Shown: positions 1 to 9,905, counted from the first letter of the stretch. The stretch: DNA of 64,000 bases from Elusimicrobiota bacterium (GCA_016180815.1 JACPAN010000020.1:18731-82730), one strand, 5' to 3'. Numbers and translations are program-made. Notes: generated by a model not told the origin, from the sequence alone.

Positions 1-3000
1 ATTTCCGGCCAGGCCCGCGTCAGGATTAAGGGTGTGACCGAGGGCTTGGGCGGCGAGGAAATCGGCACCGCTGACAAGCATTATTTCATCGTCTATGACG
101 TGGATTATTTGGCCAATGTGCATTCGCAAGCGCGCTTGGGCGCTGAAATGCGCGACCCTAATTACTTTTCATTGATTTCTCCGGATTTTATGGGCACGTT
201 AAATATCGGATTGCCCCCGCCCGACGGCGCCGGGAAAACTGTTTCTTATGTGACGACGATTGGCGAGTTCTCCGACAAAATAACCGTTGTTTCGACGGGG
301 ACGCCGTTAACCATCGAACCGGTGCAGGGTACCCTGAACAACCCGGTGGGCGTGCTCCAAATCTCGGTGGACAAAGCCGATGCCTTGTGGCGCGGGTTGA
401 TCGTTAAGGCTACGGGCACGGCTTCGGCCAACGGCGTATTCAGCGAAGAAGTGACCATGGTCAAAATTTGGCGCGACAATACCACAGCCGGGAATCCTGG
501 ACAGCTCGATGCGGCCGTTGATGTGATGATCGGCACCGGAACATTCGGCTCCGCCGGCCAGCAGTTGGAAGCGCCGGTTCGATTTACCACGGCCGAGCGC
601 CTGAGCGTGTCCCCCGCCATTTATTTCATCAGCTATGACATCTCGGATAATGCCGCGCCCCTGGACCCGGCCACTAAAGCGGCCCGGACCGTGGGCGTTG
701 TCTTGGATGCGGCTTCCTATCCCCAAAATGTCAACGGCGTTGATGACCCGGCCACGGATTTGATCTCGGAGCCTAATATTTTGGCTTCGACGCAGCCTTT
801 TACCGGCAATCTTCATAAATTGAAGGCTTCTCCGAGAAACGTTACCGTGATCCCCGCGCCGCTGTTTACCTCGGCTTCAGCCCGGTTCAATCCCAATAAA
901 CAATTGACCGCGGCCATCGGCGGTTCCAATGACACGATTTCGCTGGCCAATACCAATGATTTGCCGAGCTGCGGCATTTTAAAAATCGAAAGCGAAATCA
1001 TCGCGTATTCCGGGATTACGCCCACCACGATCAACAATGTCGAGCGCGGACTTTACGGTTCGGAGGGCGTGACCCATGCGTCCACCACCGTGGTCGAACC
1101 TTACAGCGCCGTGTTCGAGGCGCCGACATTGACCCAGGCCATCACCGACCCAACCGATTCGGTTGTGCGCCTCAGCGACGCCCGAGGGTTCGCGCCTTGC
1201 GGCTATGCCACGATTTCCAAGGACGACACCACGGAAATGATTTATTACTCGAGCGTTTCCTTGGCCGCGAACATGCTTTCCGGCGTGATCCGGGGCCAAT
1301 TCAGCAAGGCGGCGTCCAACCATGAGGTCGGCGAGCGCGTCGCTCCGGCCGTGACTCAAGGCGACGCCAAAATGGCGGTGCTGAAATTCACGGCCGTGTC
1401 TTCGGGCTTTGAAGTGCCGTGGAGCCAGGCTGTGATCGGGCGCACGGATATCGCGGGCGCTAATGACGCGGATTCGGATGTTTCCGAGGTTGCCATTTAC
1501 AAGGATAACGGCGACGGGGTTTTAAACAGAAATCCCGACGGCACCATCGCTCCGTTTACAGACACGGTGCTGGGAACGGCCGAATTCGGCACGCTGTTAT
1601 CCGGCCAGGCGACGGTGAATTTATCCGAGGGCGGCCAGGCATTCACCGTGATCGGCACCAATATATCCACGTATTTCATGGTTCTTTCCATCGATCCCGC
1701 GTCCCAATTTTCACACGACTCCGCGCTCAATAAAAACGAAGTCATCGGCGCCGAATTAAAAGACATGATTTTCGACGGCGATCACGGCGAAACCCTCGTT
1801 GTCCGGCCGATTACCCCCAATTACGTGATCCGCCCGACCGTGGACGAATTAATCGTCGATGATGCGGCGTTGAATCCCGCGGAAGAAGTGCAAACCAAGA
1901 AAAACGTCCCCATGATGAGGCTGACCGTCAACGCCAATCACAATACCGTAATTCTGGACTCGTTGACGCTGGACCTGCTTTCCGAAGCCGGAGGCGTGGG
2001 CTCGGATGTGTTCGCGGTCAAGATTTGGCAGAACGTGGGCGCGGACGCTTTCGACGCCGAAGACACCACGCAAACCGCTCAAGGTATTTTCCCCAATTTA
2101 TTATCCCAGGGCGGCGACACGTTTATCGAAGGCCGTTCCTTGGTCAAATTCAAAACGCCGCTGGTAGTCGGGGTGACGCCGGTGAAGCTGGTCATCACCT
2201 ACGATGTTTCGGAATTCGCTTCGCCCGGGCATCGCATCGGCGTTCAATTGTCATCGGCCGCCATGGCGGGCGCCCAAATTCCCGACGCGGTCAAGGCCGC
2301 CCCCAATCGCAGCTTCCCTATGAAAAGCGGATTTATGACCATCAAGGACGTGGCCAGCAAGGTGACGTTGGGCGTTTTTGACCAAACCAACGAGCTCTTG
2401 GCCCTAGGAGGCGTGTTCCAGGCTCAAACCATGGCCTCGGTGTTGCGCTTCAACATGAAAACGGATATCGCCAATGCCACTTGGCAGACCTTGGTCGTGG
2501 AGCGCACCGGCTCCTCATCCGATCCCCTAAGGCCGTTCGGCTCCAATCGCGATGTGCGCTTTGTCAAGATTTATAAAGACATCAACGTCAACGATGTCCT
2601 GGATACCAACGATATCGTGGTTTCCTCAAGCAAAACCACCGGCTTGGCGAGCGTTTCCTCGTTCACGGCCGTGCCCTTTAACCTGCCCGTCTCTTCAACG
2701 CAGAATTGGCCCACCAGCGGCTTGGTCATGGTCAGCGATTCCGAGTTGATGAAGTATTCCGACATTATTGTCGATATCGGGGCTTCGACCGGATCGCTGA
2801 GGATTATCGAGCGCGCCATGCGCTTAGGCGATGCCAATACCCCGTCCATTGCGCATTCCACGGGCACGTCGGTGGAAAAAGTGGACACGTTCGATCAATT
2901 AAATGAGAATGACCGGGTCCGGCAAGTGACGCTCACATTCCCGCAACTGCTGTCCCCTGTGCCGCAAGTATATTTCCTGGCTTATGATATCGGCGAAGCC

Positions 3001-5412
3001 GCGTACACCGGCGACAGTTTGGGCGTCAAAATCAATGCCGTGACCTCCATCGGTTTGGCCCAGCCCAATTTGGCCCAGCCAAAAACCGTGGACGCGGTGA
3101 TCAACAATAATATCACCCGTTCCGCGCCTTTGGGCCAAGGAGCCACGGTTTCTTATCCTTATGAAACAGGCAAGGTTACCATCAACGCCGTGAGCATGAA
3201 AATTACCGGCTTGTCCTTGGCGCCGGCCGGAGCCAAACCCGGCCTGACCTCCGTGCCTTTGCTGCAATTGAACCTTTCCGTGTCCAAGAATTATATGGAT
3301 ATCGGCGCGATTCGCATCAATCAGACAGGCACCGTGGATGAGCCCGGCAGAAGCGTCAACCCTGGCCTGGATCAAGTCGAAGGCCGCGGCGATTTTTCTC
3401 AAATCGCGGTTTATCTGGACACGGACGGCAATCAAACCTTCACCACATCCGGCGATTTATTGATCGGCAAGGTCAAATATTGGGCCGATGCCTCCAGCAC
3501 CACCGCCAATCCTGATTTCACCAATGGTTTGGCGGTGATCGATTTCAATGTTGAAGGCAAACCCAGGCTGCGGGTCACGCCGATTGCCAGCACGATTTTC
3601 TTGGTCGGCGATATCGGGGCCTTTGACAGCGCGGGCTGCCCTACCATCGGCGCTCAGGCCGCCGGCGGCGCGCCGGGCAGTTGCAAAGCATCAGGGCATC
3701 AGGTCGGCGTCCGGATCGATTCCATCGCCGATCTTTTGGTGCCCGGCCGTTCCGGCAATATTTCGGTGGTAGAAGACCCGTTCGAGAAACTGCCTTACAA
3801 TTCAGGGTTGACCTTGATCAGCCCTGAAGTGATCCCGCCCGTCAACCTGATCCCGGCTATTCTCATCGCGTCGGATGGGTACCCGGCCTACGCCAAACTC
3901 GATTCTTCGGGGACCGTTATTCTCGACAGCCAAGGATTTCCGGAGCCGGATTTATCCCGCCGCGTTGTTGACGGCGGCGAACCCTTGATTGATTTGGACA
4001 CGGATAACAAAGGCGACAACTTTGATTTCAACCGTGACGGTAAAAGGCAAGAACTTGATTTAGACGGCGACGGCTTGCCGGACACGGATATTGACGGCGA
4101 CACCCTATTGGATGTGGATTACAACGATGACGGCGTGCCCGATACCGCGGAAAGCGTGGGCGGCACGCCGCAGATATTCTTAAGGCGCTTGGACGGGTCC
4201 AAAGTGCCCATGCTCGATCAAGGCTTCGCCAAAACCGCTTGGGCCGGGAAAACAACCGAGGTGTATGGGTCTTGGCCGAAGGTCAGCAATGTGACTCAGT
4301 ACCAGGCGGCCTTGGGCCGGGATTACAAGAATCCCAATTTGTTGCGCACGTGGGACTCGGCGCAGACGGACAATAAGAAAACCTTGACCGGCATTACCTT
4401 GGCCGTGCCCAAGGTGACTCGTTTATTGGAGGAAATCAATCAATCAGCCAGCACCATTACCGTGGTGTCCACGGACGGTTTCTTGGAGAACGGACGTCTT
4501 TATATCGGCAGCGAAATCATTGAAATATCCAAGAAACTGGGCAACGATCAATTCGCGGTTAAAACGCGCGGCGTGGGCGGCTCCATTGCCCAGAATCATT
4601 TGCCGGGAGAATTAGTCAGCGATCAAGCGTTCCTTTATTCCGTGCGCGCCGAGTCCACCCAGGGAGGCGCGTTCATTCCTTCCTTAGCCGGGCGCCCGTT
4701 GTTGATGCTGAGAACCGATCCCACGGCGCCGACTGTTCCCGGATCTCCTAAAGCCGAATTGGCTTCAGGCCAAAGCGCTTCTTCATTCCCCTTATCGTGG
4801 GAGGCCAGCGATGATCCCGAGAGCCGCGCCTTCTATTACGAAATCCAGGAGCGCATGGACACTAATCCCGTTTGGAAAACCATCGCTTTGATCCCCGCGC
4901 GGCGCACCGGTGGCGCCATCAATAATCGCATAACCGTCGGGGATCCGAGTTCAAAGACTTTGGGCTATGCCGCGGCCGACGCGCCGCGCGAATCCGGCCA
5001 CTTTTACACCTATCGCGTCAGGGCTTACAACACCGCGGGCGTGGCCTCGTCTTGGTCGGGCGAATCTGCGGCCGCTTCATCGGGGCAGATCAGCGAAGTG
5101 GTCAAAAACGTGTCCAATTACCCCAACCCGGTGGACACCCGCCAAGGCGGATTCACCACCGTCACTTATATGCTGGGCGCGGATTCCGACGTCACCATCA
5201 CGATTTACGATCTCCTGGGCTATAAGGTGCGGGAATGGCATTTCAACCCGGGTGATGCCGCCGGCGGCCGCTCCGGCCCCAATTTCCTCAAATGGTTCGG
5301 GGACACGGACGGCGGCGAAAAAGTTTCCAAGGGCGGTTATATCGTCAAAATCGAAGTGAAATCCTCCAAGGGCTCTCAGACGATCATCAGAAAGGTGGGC
5401 ATTATCCATTGA
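1..5412 (+). CDS. Giant secreted repeat protein with C-terminal FlgD-Ig/PNPV domain (5' end outside window)
   Basis: The frame is open from base 1, so at least 1803 residues are present and the N-terminus lies upstream. At least six beta-rich repeats end in a pattern such as YFISYDIS, YFLAYDIG or VITYDVSE. Most contain a preceding VKIYKD / VAIYKDNGDG segment whose D-x-N-x-D-G spacing suggests a calcium loop. A second repeat type, with an IGSEIIEIS...RG...H..G core, occurs four times, near nt 970, 1200, 2720 and 4500. Nt 3985-4150 encode a dense DxDxDG thrombospondin-type-3-like stretch. A fibronectin-III-like part follows, and the last 100 residues start with NYPNPV and match the FlgD-Ig / type A sorting-like fold found at the end of exported surface proteins. 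It probably acts outside the cell. Its place directly before the motor genes suggests that it is a cargo, adhesin or substrate of that machine, which is inference. Confidence 0.7.
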   Translation: MSGQARVRIKGVTEGLGGEEIGTADKHYFIVYDVDYLANVHSQARLGAEMRDPNYFSLISPDFMGTLNIGLPPPDGAGKTVSYVTTIGEFSDKITVVSTGTPLTIEPVQGTLNNPVGVLQISVDKADALWRGLIVKATGTASANGVFSEEVTMVKIWRDNTTAGNPGQLDAAVDVMIGTGTFGSAGQQLEAPVRFTTAERLSVSPAIYFISYDISDNAAPLDPATKAARTVGVVLDAASYPQNVNGVDDPATDLISEPNILASTQPFTGNLHKLKASPRNVTVIPAPLFTSASARFNPNKQLTAAIGGSNDTISLANTNDLPSCGILKIESEIIAYSGITPTTINNVERGLYGSEGVTHASTTVVEPYSAVFEAPTLTQAITDPTDSVVRLSDARGFAPCGYATISKDDTTEMIYYSSVSLAANMLSGVIRGQFSKAASNHEVGERVAPAVTQGDAKMAVLKFTAVSSGFEVPWSQAVIGRTDIAGANDADSDVSEVAIYKDNGDGVLNRNPDGTIAPFTDTVLGTAEFGTLLSGQATVNLSEGGQAFTVIGTNISTYFMVLSIDPASQFSHDSALNKNEVIGAELKDMIFDGDHGETLVVRPITPNYVIRPTVDELIVDDAALNPAEEVQTKKNVPMMRLTVNANHNTVILDSLTLDLLSEAGGVGSDVFAVKIWQNVGADAFDAEDTTQTAQGIFPNLLSQGGDTFIEGRSLVKFKTPLVVGVTPVKLVITYDVSEFASPGHRIGVQLSSAAMAGAQIPDAVKAAPNRSFPMKSGFMTIKDVASKVTLGVFDQTNELLALGGVFQAQTMASVLRFNMKTDIANATWQTLVVERTGSSSDPLRPFGSNRDVRFVKIYKDINVNDVLDTNDIVVSSSKTTGLASVSSFTAVPFNLPVSSTQNWPTSGLVMVSDSELMKYSDIIVDIGASTGSLRIIERAMRLGDANTPSIAHSTGTSVEKVDTFDQLNENDRVRQVTLTFPQLLSPVPQVYFLAYDIGEAAYTGDSLGVKINAVTSIGLAQPNLAQPKTVDAVINNNITRSAPLGQGATVSYPYETGKVTINAVSMKITGLSLAPAGAKPGLTSVPLLQLNLSVSKNYMDIGAIRINQTGTVDEPGRSVNPGLDQVEGRGDFSQIAVYLDTDGNQTFTTSGDLLIGKVKYWADASSTTANPDFTNGLAVIDFNVEGKPRLRVTPIASTIFLVGDIGAFDSAGCPTIGAQAAGGAPGSCKASGHQVGVRIDSIADLLVPGRSGNISVVEDPFEKLPYNSGLTLISPEVIPPVNLIPAILIASDGYPAYAKLDSSGTVILDSQGFPEPDLSRRVVDGGEPLIDLDTDNKGDNFDFNRDGKRQELDLDGDGLPDTDIDGDTLLDVDYNDDGVPDTAESVGGTPQIFLRRLDGSKVPMLDQGFAKTAWAGKTTEVYGSWPKVSNVTQYQAALGRDYKNPNLLRTWDSAQTDNKKTLTGITLAVPKVTRLLEEINQSASTITVVSTDGFLENGRLYIGSEIIEISKKLGNDQFAVKTRGVGGSIAQNHLPGELVSDQAFLYSVRAESTQGGAFIPSLAGRPLLMLRTDPTAPTVPGSPKAELASGQSASSFPLSWEASDDPESRAFYYEIQERMDTNPVWKTIALIPARRTGGAINNRITVGDPSSKTLGYAAADAPRESGHFYTYRVRAYNTAGVASSWSGESAAASSGQISEVVKNVSNYPNPVDTRQGGFTTVTYMLGADSDVTITIYDLLGYKVREWHFNPGDAAGGRSGPNFLKWFGDTDGGEKVSKGGYIVKIEVKSSKGSQTIIRKVGIIH

Positions 5413-5481
5413 TTGTTGCTGATGACTTGGGCCTTGCGCCGCCGAAGGAGGAGCCCTACACTTAGGAGGGAGAACTCATTG

Positions 5482-7203
5482 GTGAGCCGTTATTTACCGT
5501 CGGGAAATAAGTTTAAGCGGTTCGGCCGCGATATTTTTATTTTATCGATGTGCCTGGCCTCATTCGCGGCCGCGGCCGCGGCCATTGAATTAGGCGGCAG
5601 CACGATCCTCGAGGTTTCCGCCCGTCTGTCCCGTGAAATGAAAGACCGCATCCAGGTGCACCTGGATAAAATTTTCGGCTACGGCAAAAGCGAAGTGTTC
5701 GTGCACGTGGACATCGGGTTTTCCAAGGAGGTCAAAGGCGATTTTGAGAAAACCCTCAAAGCGTATCTTTCGGGCGAGATCAATCGCGCCGCCATGCAGG
5801 GCGCCTCGCCTCAACAGTCGCAGGGAGGGGGTTACCAGTGGTTATTTCCGGGCCTTTCCGCGGAAGGCGGCTCCGCCGGCGCCGGGCAATCCCAATCTTA
5901 TATTTTGCCCGGCTTCACCATGCAGGGTTTCGGCGGCGGCACGCCGCCTGCGGCCGCGCCTCAGGGGGGAGGCGGCGGGCCGCAAATGATGCCCGGGCCG
6001 GGCATGCCGTTCGCGGACCCGAATTTCCTTTATGCCATCGGTCTTGAAATCAAGCGTATTTTCGTCAAGGTGGCGCTGGATTATTCCCTGCCCAGCGACG
6101 CTGAAACCAAGGTGCAGGCGCTGTTGGGGGCTTTGCTGGAGGTCGACCCCAATCGCGGCGACCGGATCGTGATCACGCGTTTCAATATGCCGAATCCTAT
6201 TTTTGAGCTGTTCAAGGATTCCAAGTTTTTAAGCCTTGTCCTGCAATGGGCCACCATCGCGGGGTTGATCCTGGCCGGGTTGATTTTGATCAGCCTGTTG
6301 GTCGTGGTGACCATGCGCAGCTTATTCAACATTCTGGGCCAGTGGGTCGAGGCGTTTTTGGCCATGCGCCATCGGACCATGGAATTGAAATTTGACGTGC
6401 CTCCCTGGCTGCGCGAGGCCTTGCCCGCCATTCGTTTCAGGAAGGAAGAAGGTTCGCCGGATGAATTGGACGCCCAGGGGGCTCCGAAAATGATCGAAGC
6501 CCAAACCGCCGAAGGGCCGGCGGGTGATTTGACGATCAATATTCCGCCTGAGCGGGCCACGGAGCTTTATCATTTGATCGGCAAGGAGAATCCCCAGCAT
6601 GTGGCCATGGTGGTGGCCAAGCTGGCGCCGGCGACGCGGGCCGCTTTTTTGTCGTCCTTGCCGCCGGATCGCCTGGCCCAAGTGTTTTCCGCTTTGGGTC
6701 AGCCCCAATACGTGGAGCGCGACGTGCTGCTGCGCTTGAAAGAAGAGCTTGAGCACCGCATCGTGGGCGTGGTCGGCGGAGAGACCGAGGTTGTGCGCAC
6801 ATTGGAAAGCATGGCGCTGGGGTTCAAAATGAAGCTGCTGAAAAATCTCGAGACGCAGAACGCGGTTTTATTTCGCTCGGTCCGCAAAAGAATTTTGTTA
6901 TTCGAAGACCTGATGCATGTCGGCGACCAGGAATTGAACGTTCTTTTATCCAAGGTGCCGATCCAGGAATTGACCATGGCCATTGCCGACGGCTTGACGT
7001 CTCCGGCCTTGAAAGAAAAAATCATCCGGGCGCTGCCGCGAAAAACAGCCGAAACCCTGACCGAGCTCCTGAGCATGACCGCCAAACCGCCCGAGGAGAA
7101 AATTTTCGAGGCCCAGGATAAAATTTTAAGAATCGCCCAAAAAATGATCGTGGACGGAACCATGCATCATCCCTTGGCCGAGGCCAGCCTGGAGGGGAAG
7201 TAG
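5482..7203 (+). CDS. FliF-like ring domain fused to FliG (motor protein 1)
   Basis: A 573-residue protein. A signal/TM segment (about residues 17-40, ending in AAAAAAIELGG) leads to two stretches like the FliF ring-building motif 3: IQVHLDKIFGYG...VFVHVDI near 57, and IKRIFVKVALDY...RGDRIVI at 190-230. Between them lies a long Gly/Pro-rich insert, as in the FliF beta-collar. A second TM segment (about 250-275) precedes a cytoplasmic FliG-like region (350-567) with the middle-domain VVGG turn and the C-terminal RKRILLFEDL motif and armadillo-like helices. In flagella, FliF forms the MS ring and FliG the torque-receiving rotor. Here one chain could do both. The start is GTG 5482 (or TTG 5479) after an AGGAGGGAG ribosome site; the frame is open back to 5413. 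motA follows after 3 nt. The FliF N-terminal ring motifs are absent. Confidence 0.82.
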   Translation: MSRYLPSGNKFKRFGRDIFILSMCLASFAAAAAAIELGGSTILEVSARLSREMKDRIQVHLDKIFGYGKSEVFVHVDIGFSKEVKGDFEKTLKAYLSGEINRAAMQGASPQQSQGGGYQWLFPGLSAEGGSAGAGQSQSYILPGFTMQGFGGGTPPAAAPQGGGGGPQMMPGPGMPFADPNFLYAIGLEIKRIFVKVALDYSLPSDAETKVQALLGALLEVDPNRGDRIVITRFNMPNPIFELFKDSKFLSLVLQWATIAGLILAGLILISLLVVVTMRSLFNILGQWVEAFLAMRHRTMELKFDVPPWLREALPAIRFRKEEGSPDELDAQGAPKMIEAQTAEGPAGDLTINIPPERATELYHLIGKENPQHVAMVVAKLAPATRAAFLSSLPPDRLAQVFSALGQPQYVERDVLLRLKEELEHRIVGVVGGETEVVRTLESMALGFKMKLLKNLETQNAVLFRSVRKRILLFEDLMHVGDQELNVLLSKVPIQELTMAIADGLTSPALKEKIIRALPRKTAETLTELLSMTAKPPEEKIFEAQDKILRIAQKMIVDGTMHHPLAEASLEGK

Positions 7204-7206
7204 TTT

Positions 7207-8010
7207 ATGGATTGGACGACGTTAATCGGGCTGATATCAGGCATCGCGGTGGTGGTTTATGGGCTTCTGGAAACGCAAAGCGCCCACGCGTTCTTAAACA
7301 TTCACGGTTTGATTCTGGTGGTGGGGGGAACAATAGCCGCCACCTTTATTAACACGCCGTTTTCGTTGATCGGCGACGCCTTGCGCTCCCTGCGATTTTT
7401 ATTTTTAAAACCCAAGGGCGTGGCCCCAAGCGAAGCGATCCGGACCATCGTGTCCTTGGCCGAGAAGGCGCGGAGGATGGGTAATTTGTCCATTGAAAAC
7501 GATGGACAGGGCGTGGGCGACGGTTTCCTTCAGGCCTCCATCGACGTCTGCCTGGCGACGTCCGATGAGAAGCTCTCGCGGGAAATCCTTTCCCTTCGCG
7601 TGCGTCAGGCTAAATCGCGCCATACCGAGGTGGCGAATGTGTTTCGCACCATGTCCATTCTGTTCCCCATGTTCGGCCTGGTCGGTACGCTCATCGGCAT
7701 CGTGACCGTCTTGAAAAACATTTCCAATCCCAAAAACGTGGGCCCGGCCATGGCCGTGGCCTTATCCACGGCTTTTTTCGGGATTCTGCTGGCCAATATG
7801 GTTTGCGTTCCCGTGGCCGGAAAACTTAGGCTGCGCGCCATCGAAGAAGCCTTGAGCCAGGAAATTTTCATCGAAGGCGTGCTGAAGATTTTTTTCAGCC
7901 CGATGATTCCTTCGCAGATCGGCCTTTATCTTGAATCGTATATGGCCGGGCGTTCGAAGGGGTCTGCGGCGGGAGCGCCTGCGGTCGAAGGAGCCGCAAA
8001 AACCGCATGA
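7207..8010 (+). CDS. motA: MotA-family stator protein 1
   Basis: A 267-residue inner-membrane protein with four predicted TM helices, the normal size for MotA/PomA. The third and fourth helices carry the family signature FPMFGLVGTLIGIVTVL and the ALSTAFFGILLANMVCVPVAGKL segment. These contain the prolines that line the ion path. The cytoplasmic loop (about 60-150) is the part that touches FliG in flagellar motors. The gene starts 3 nt after the FliF-FliG fusion and overlaps motB by 4 nt (ATGA), so stator and rotor are co-transcribed. The TolQ/ExbB family is a distant alternative, but length and loop size favour MotA. The stator-rotor pairing is inferred from the operon. Confidence 0.9.
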   Translation: MDWTTLIGLISGIAVVVYGLLETQSAHAFLNIHGLILVVGGTIAATFINTPFSLIGDALRSLRFLFLKPKGVAPSEAIRTIVSLAEKARRMGNLSIENDGQGVGDGFLQASIDVCLATSDEKLSREILSLRVRQAKSRHTEVANVFRTMSILFPMFGLVGTLIGIVTVLKNISNPKNVGPAMAVALSTAFFGILLANMVCVPVAGKLRLRAIEEALSQEIFIEGVLKIFFSPMIPSQIGLYLESYMAGRSKGSAAGAPAVEGAAKTA

Positions 8011-8693
8011 TCGACGCAGAAGACGAAAACGACTTGGAGAACCAATTAAATAAAGGCGCCTTGTGGGCGGTGACCTACGGCGATTTGATGAGTTATTTGA
8101 TGCTGTTTTTTTTACTGATGTTTTCTTTCAGCATGTCGGAAGAAGGCATCTCCTTCATCGAAAGTTTGTCCGAAGTGCAGAAGACCTTCGGCGGCGAAGA
8201 AAACAAGGAGCTCTTGGAGCGCAAATCCAAAATCGTCAAGGAGGAGGAGCTGGCCAAGGATCTTCAGGAAAAATTCGGCGGCAAGGCCGGGCTCGATAAA
8301 TTCACCCAGGTCGAATTGTCCGAGGAGAAAATCAAGATCACGTTGAGAGAAGCCATTGTTTTTGATCCGGGGGAAATCGATTTAAAGCCGACCGCCAAGA
8401 CCGTGCTTCACGAGGTCGCGGAATTCGTGGGCTCCATGCCCAACCGGATCGTCGTCGAGGGCCACACCGACAACATCCCGGTCCCCAAAGGGAGCCGCTT
8501 TGTTTCCAATTGGGTGGTGTCCATGGCGCGGGCCTATCGCGTGCTCAAGTATTTTTCCGATGAAGAGAAAATTCCCGCCGAGCGCCTGGCGTGCGTGGGT
8601 TACGGCGAACATCAGCCGATCGCCGATAACACGACGCCTGAAGGACGGGCCAAGAACAGGCGCATCGAAATCACGTTGGTGAGGACCAAATAA
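8007..8693 (+). CDS. motB: MotB-family stator protein 1 with OmpA peptidoglycan-binding domain
   Basis: A 228-residue protein. A short cytoplasmic tail is followed by one TM helix with TYGDLMSYLMLFFLLMF; its Asp is the ion-carrying residue of MotB. A helical linker then leads to an OmpA-like domain with VEGHTDNIPV, GYGEHQPIADN and KNRRIEI, which binds peptidoglycan and anchors the stator. It overlaps motA by 4 nt. The OmpA domain separates it from TolR/ExbD proteins. Confidence 0.9.
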   Translation: MIDAEDENDLENQLNKGALWAVTYGDLMSYLMLFFLLMFSFSMSEEGISFIESLSEVQKTFGGEENKELLERKSKIVKEEELAKDLQEKFGGKAGLDKFTQVELSEEKIKITLREAIVFDPGEIDLKPTAKTVLHEVAEFVGSMPNRIVVEGHTDNIPVPKGSRFVSNWVVSMARAYRVLKYFSDEEKIPAERLACVGYGEHQPIADNTTPEGRAKNRRIEITLVRTK

Positions 8694-9752
8694 ATGGCCG
8701 AAGGCTTCTTTTCTCAATTTTTTGAGGGCGGGGTCCCTCCGGGAGCTCAAGGAGCCGCCAAGCCGTCCGAGGGCCCCCCGCCGAAGTCCGCAACGCCTCC
8801 CCCAAAAGCCTCCGCTGGGCGGGGAGGGGGTTCCCTCGAAGCGCGTTTGGCCGATCTGGAGCGCCAATTGATGGAAGCCAGGGAGCGCGCCCTCATGTTC
8901 GAGGTCCGGTTTAAGGAAATGCAAAACGCCCAAGGCGCGGTCGAGGAGATGTTCGAAAAGCTTTGGGCCAAGGCCAACAAGGAGCGCGTCGAGGAAGAGC
9001 TCCGTTTAATTCGGGAAAAATCTCAGGCCAGGGTTGAGACTTTGGAAAAGCGCCTGGATGAATTTCAAAAGGCGCTGCTGGAGCTGGTCAGCCTGAGGGA
9101 TCAGGAAATGGTCCGGTTTGAAGCCCAGGTGAAAGAGCGCATCATCAAGCATGTCGAGGAGGCGATGTCCAAGCTCCAGGGCGCCCAACAAAGCACCGCG
9201 GCCAAGGTGGCCGAGTTGGAGCGTTTTTGGAGTTATCTGTTGTCCGATTTTAAGGAAATCTCAGCGTCGGCCGCGGCCATGAAAGGGACGATCGCCAACT
9301 TGGAATCGGTGATCGCGGGCAAATTGCGGCGGGAGTTCGCGGATGAGTTGGCAAAGGCGGCCCAGCAGTGGGCGGCTTCTTTAGCCGCGCTGGATATAAA
9401 AACCGATCAGAAAAGCCGGCAGTTGCGCCAAGAGACGGTGGCTGAATTGCGCGATCTTTGGAGCCAGATCGTGGAGCCCGCCAAAGAGGCTTTTTTGGCT
9501 GATTTGCGCGAATCCACGGAATGGAAGCAGATGCGGGGTTTGGCCGAGCGCCTGCTGGCCTTGGAGGAATCCCTGGAAACCATGCGCCAGAACTCGGTTT
9601 CGGGGCGCCATGATTGGAGAAAGGAAATCGATGTTTTGCGCTCGGAGCTGGAAACCATGCGCCCTGATTTGCGCGGCGCCCATCAGAGCATCGGGCGCCT
9701 GGACGAAGCGCTTCAGATGATCCTCAACCTGGTCGAACGCGGGCAAAAATAG
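8694..9752 (+). CDS. Coiled-coil protein of the motor cluster (352 aa)
   Basis: No known family is recognised. After a 45-residue Pro/Ala/Gly-rich start (PSEGPPPKSATPPPKAS) the protein is almost wholly alpha-helical with heptad-like patterns and many Glu/Lys/Arg, from about residue 50 to the end. There is no signal peptide or TM segment, so it is probably cytoplasmic. The ATG directly follows the motB stop codon, so it belongs to the first motor operon. A role as a scaffold or adaptor on the cytoplasmic face of the FliG-like rotor is a guess from position. Confidence 0.6.
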   Translation: MAEGFFSQFFEGGVPPGAQGAAKPSEGPPPKSATPPPKASAGRGGGSLEARLADLERQLMEARERALMFEVRFKEMQNAQGAVEEMFEKLWAKANKERVEEELRLIREKSQARVETLEKRLDEFQKALLELVSLRDQEMVRFEAQVKERIIKHVEEAMSKLQGAQQSTAAKVAELERFWSYLLSDFKEISASAAAMKGTIANLESVIAGKLRREFADELAKAAQQWAASLAALDIKTDQKSRQLRQETVAELRDLWSQIVEPAKEAFLADLRESTEWKQMRGLAERLLALEESLETMRQNSVSGRHDWRKEIDVLRSELETMRPDLRGAHQSIGRLDEALQMILNLVERGQK

Positions 9753-9785
9753 AGCCTACCCCCCGTTTCAATAACCCGACTACCC

Positions 9786-9814
9786 TTGACTCCGTCTGAT
9801 TTTGGGGATAAAAC
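9786..9814 (+). promoter_or_regulatory. Sigma70-type promoter before the c-di-GMP riboswitch
   Basis: TTGACT at 9786-9791 and TAAAAC at 9809-9814 are separated by 17 bp. The expected transcription start near 9821 lies just upstream of the first conserved base of the riboswitch. This agreement supports both calls. Confidence 0.6.
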
Positions 9815-9826
9815 CAAACTAGAGCG

Positions 9827-9901
9827 ACAAAGGCAATCCCGGCCGCAAGGCCGGGGGCGCAAAGCCGAGGTTCTCCGTCGGGAGAAGGCCGGGCTGCCGA
9901 A
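9827..9901 (+). ncRNA. c-di-GMP-I (GEMM) riboswitch
   Basis: The sequence shows the GEMM-I elements in order: AAAGGCAA, a CCCGGCC-GCAA-GGCCGGG hairpin with a GNRA tetraloop, the conserved GCGCAAAGCC, a second hairpin GTTCTCC-GTCG-GGAGAA that supplies the receptor side, and the closing GGCCGGGCTGCCGA. This class binds cyclic di-GMP, the signal for the motile/sessile switch. It begins about 6 nt after the predicted transcription start and is followed 48 nt later by an intrinsic terminator, so control of transcription is likely. Confidence 0.85.
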
Positions 9902-9905
9902 GACA

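Noticed and set aside
5110..5412. Proof of type IX secretion
   Set aside because: The PNPV/FlgD-Ig C-terminus and PorV-like protein resemble T9SS parts, but no PorK/L/M/N, SprA or PorU gene is present here.
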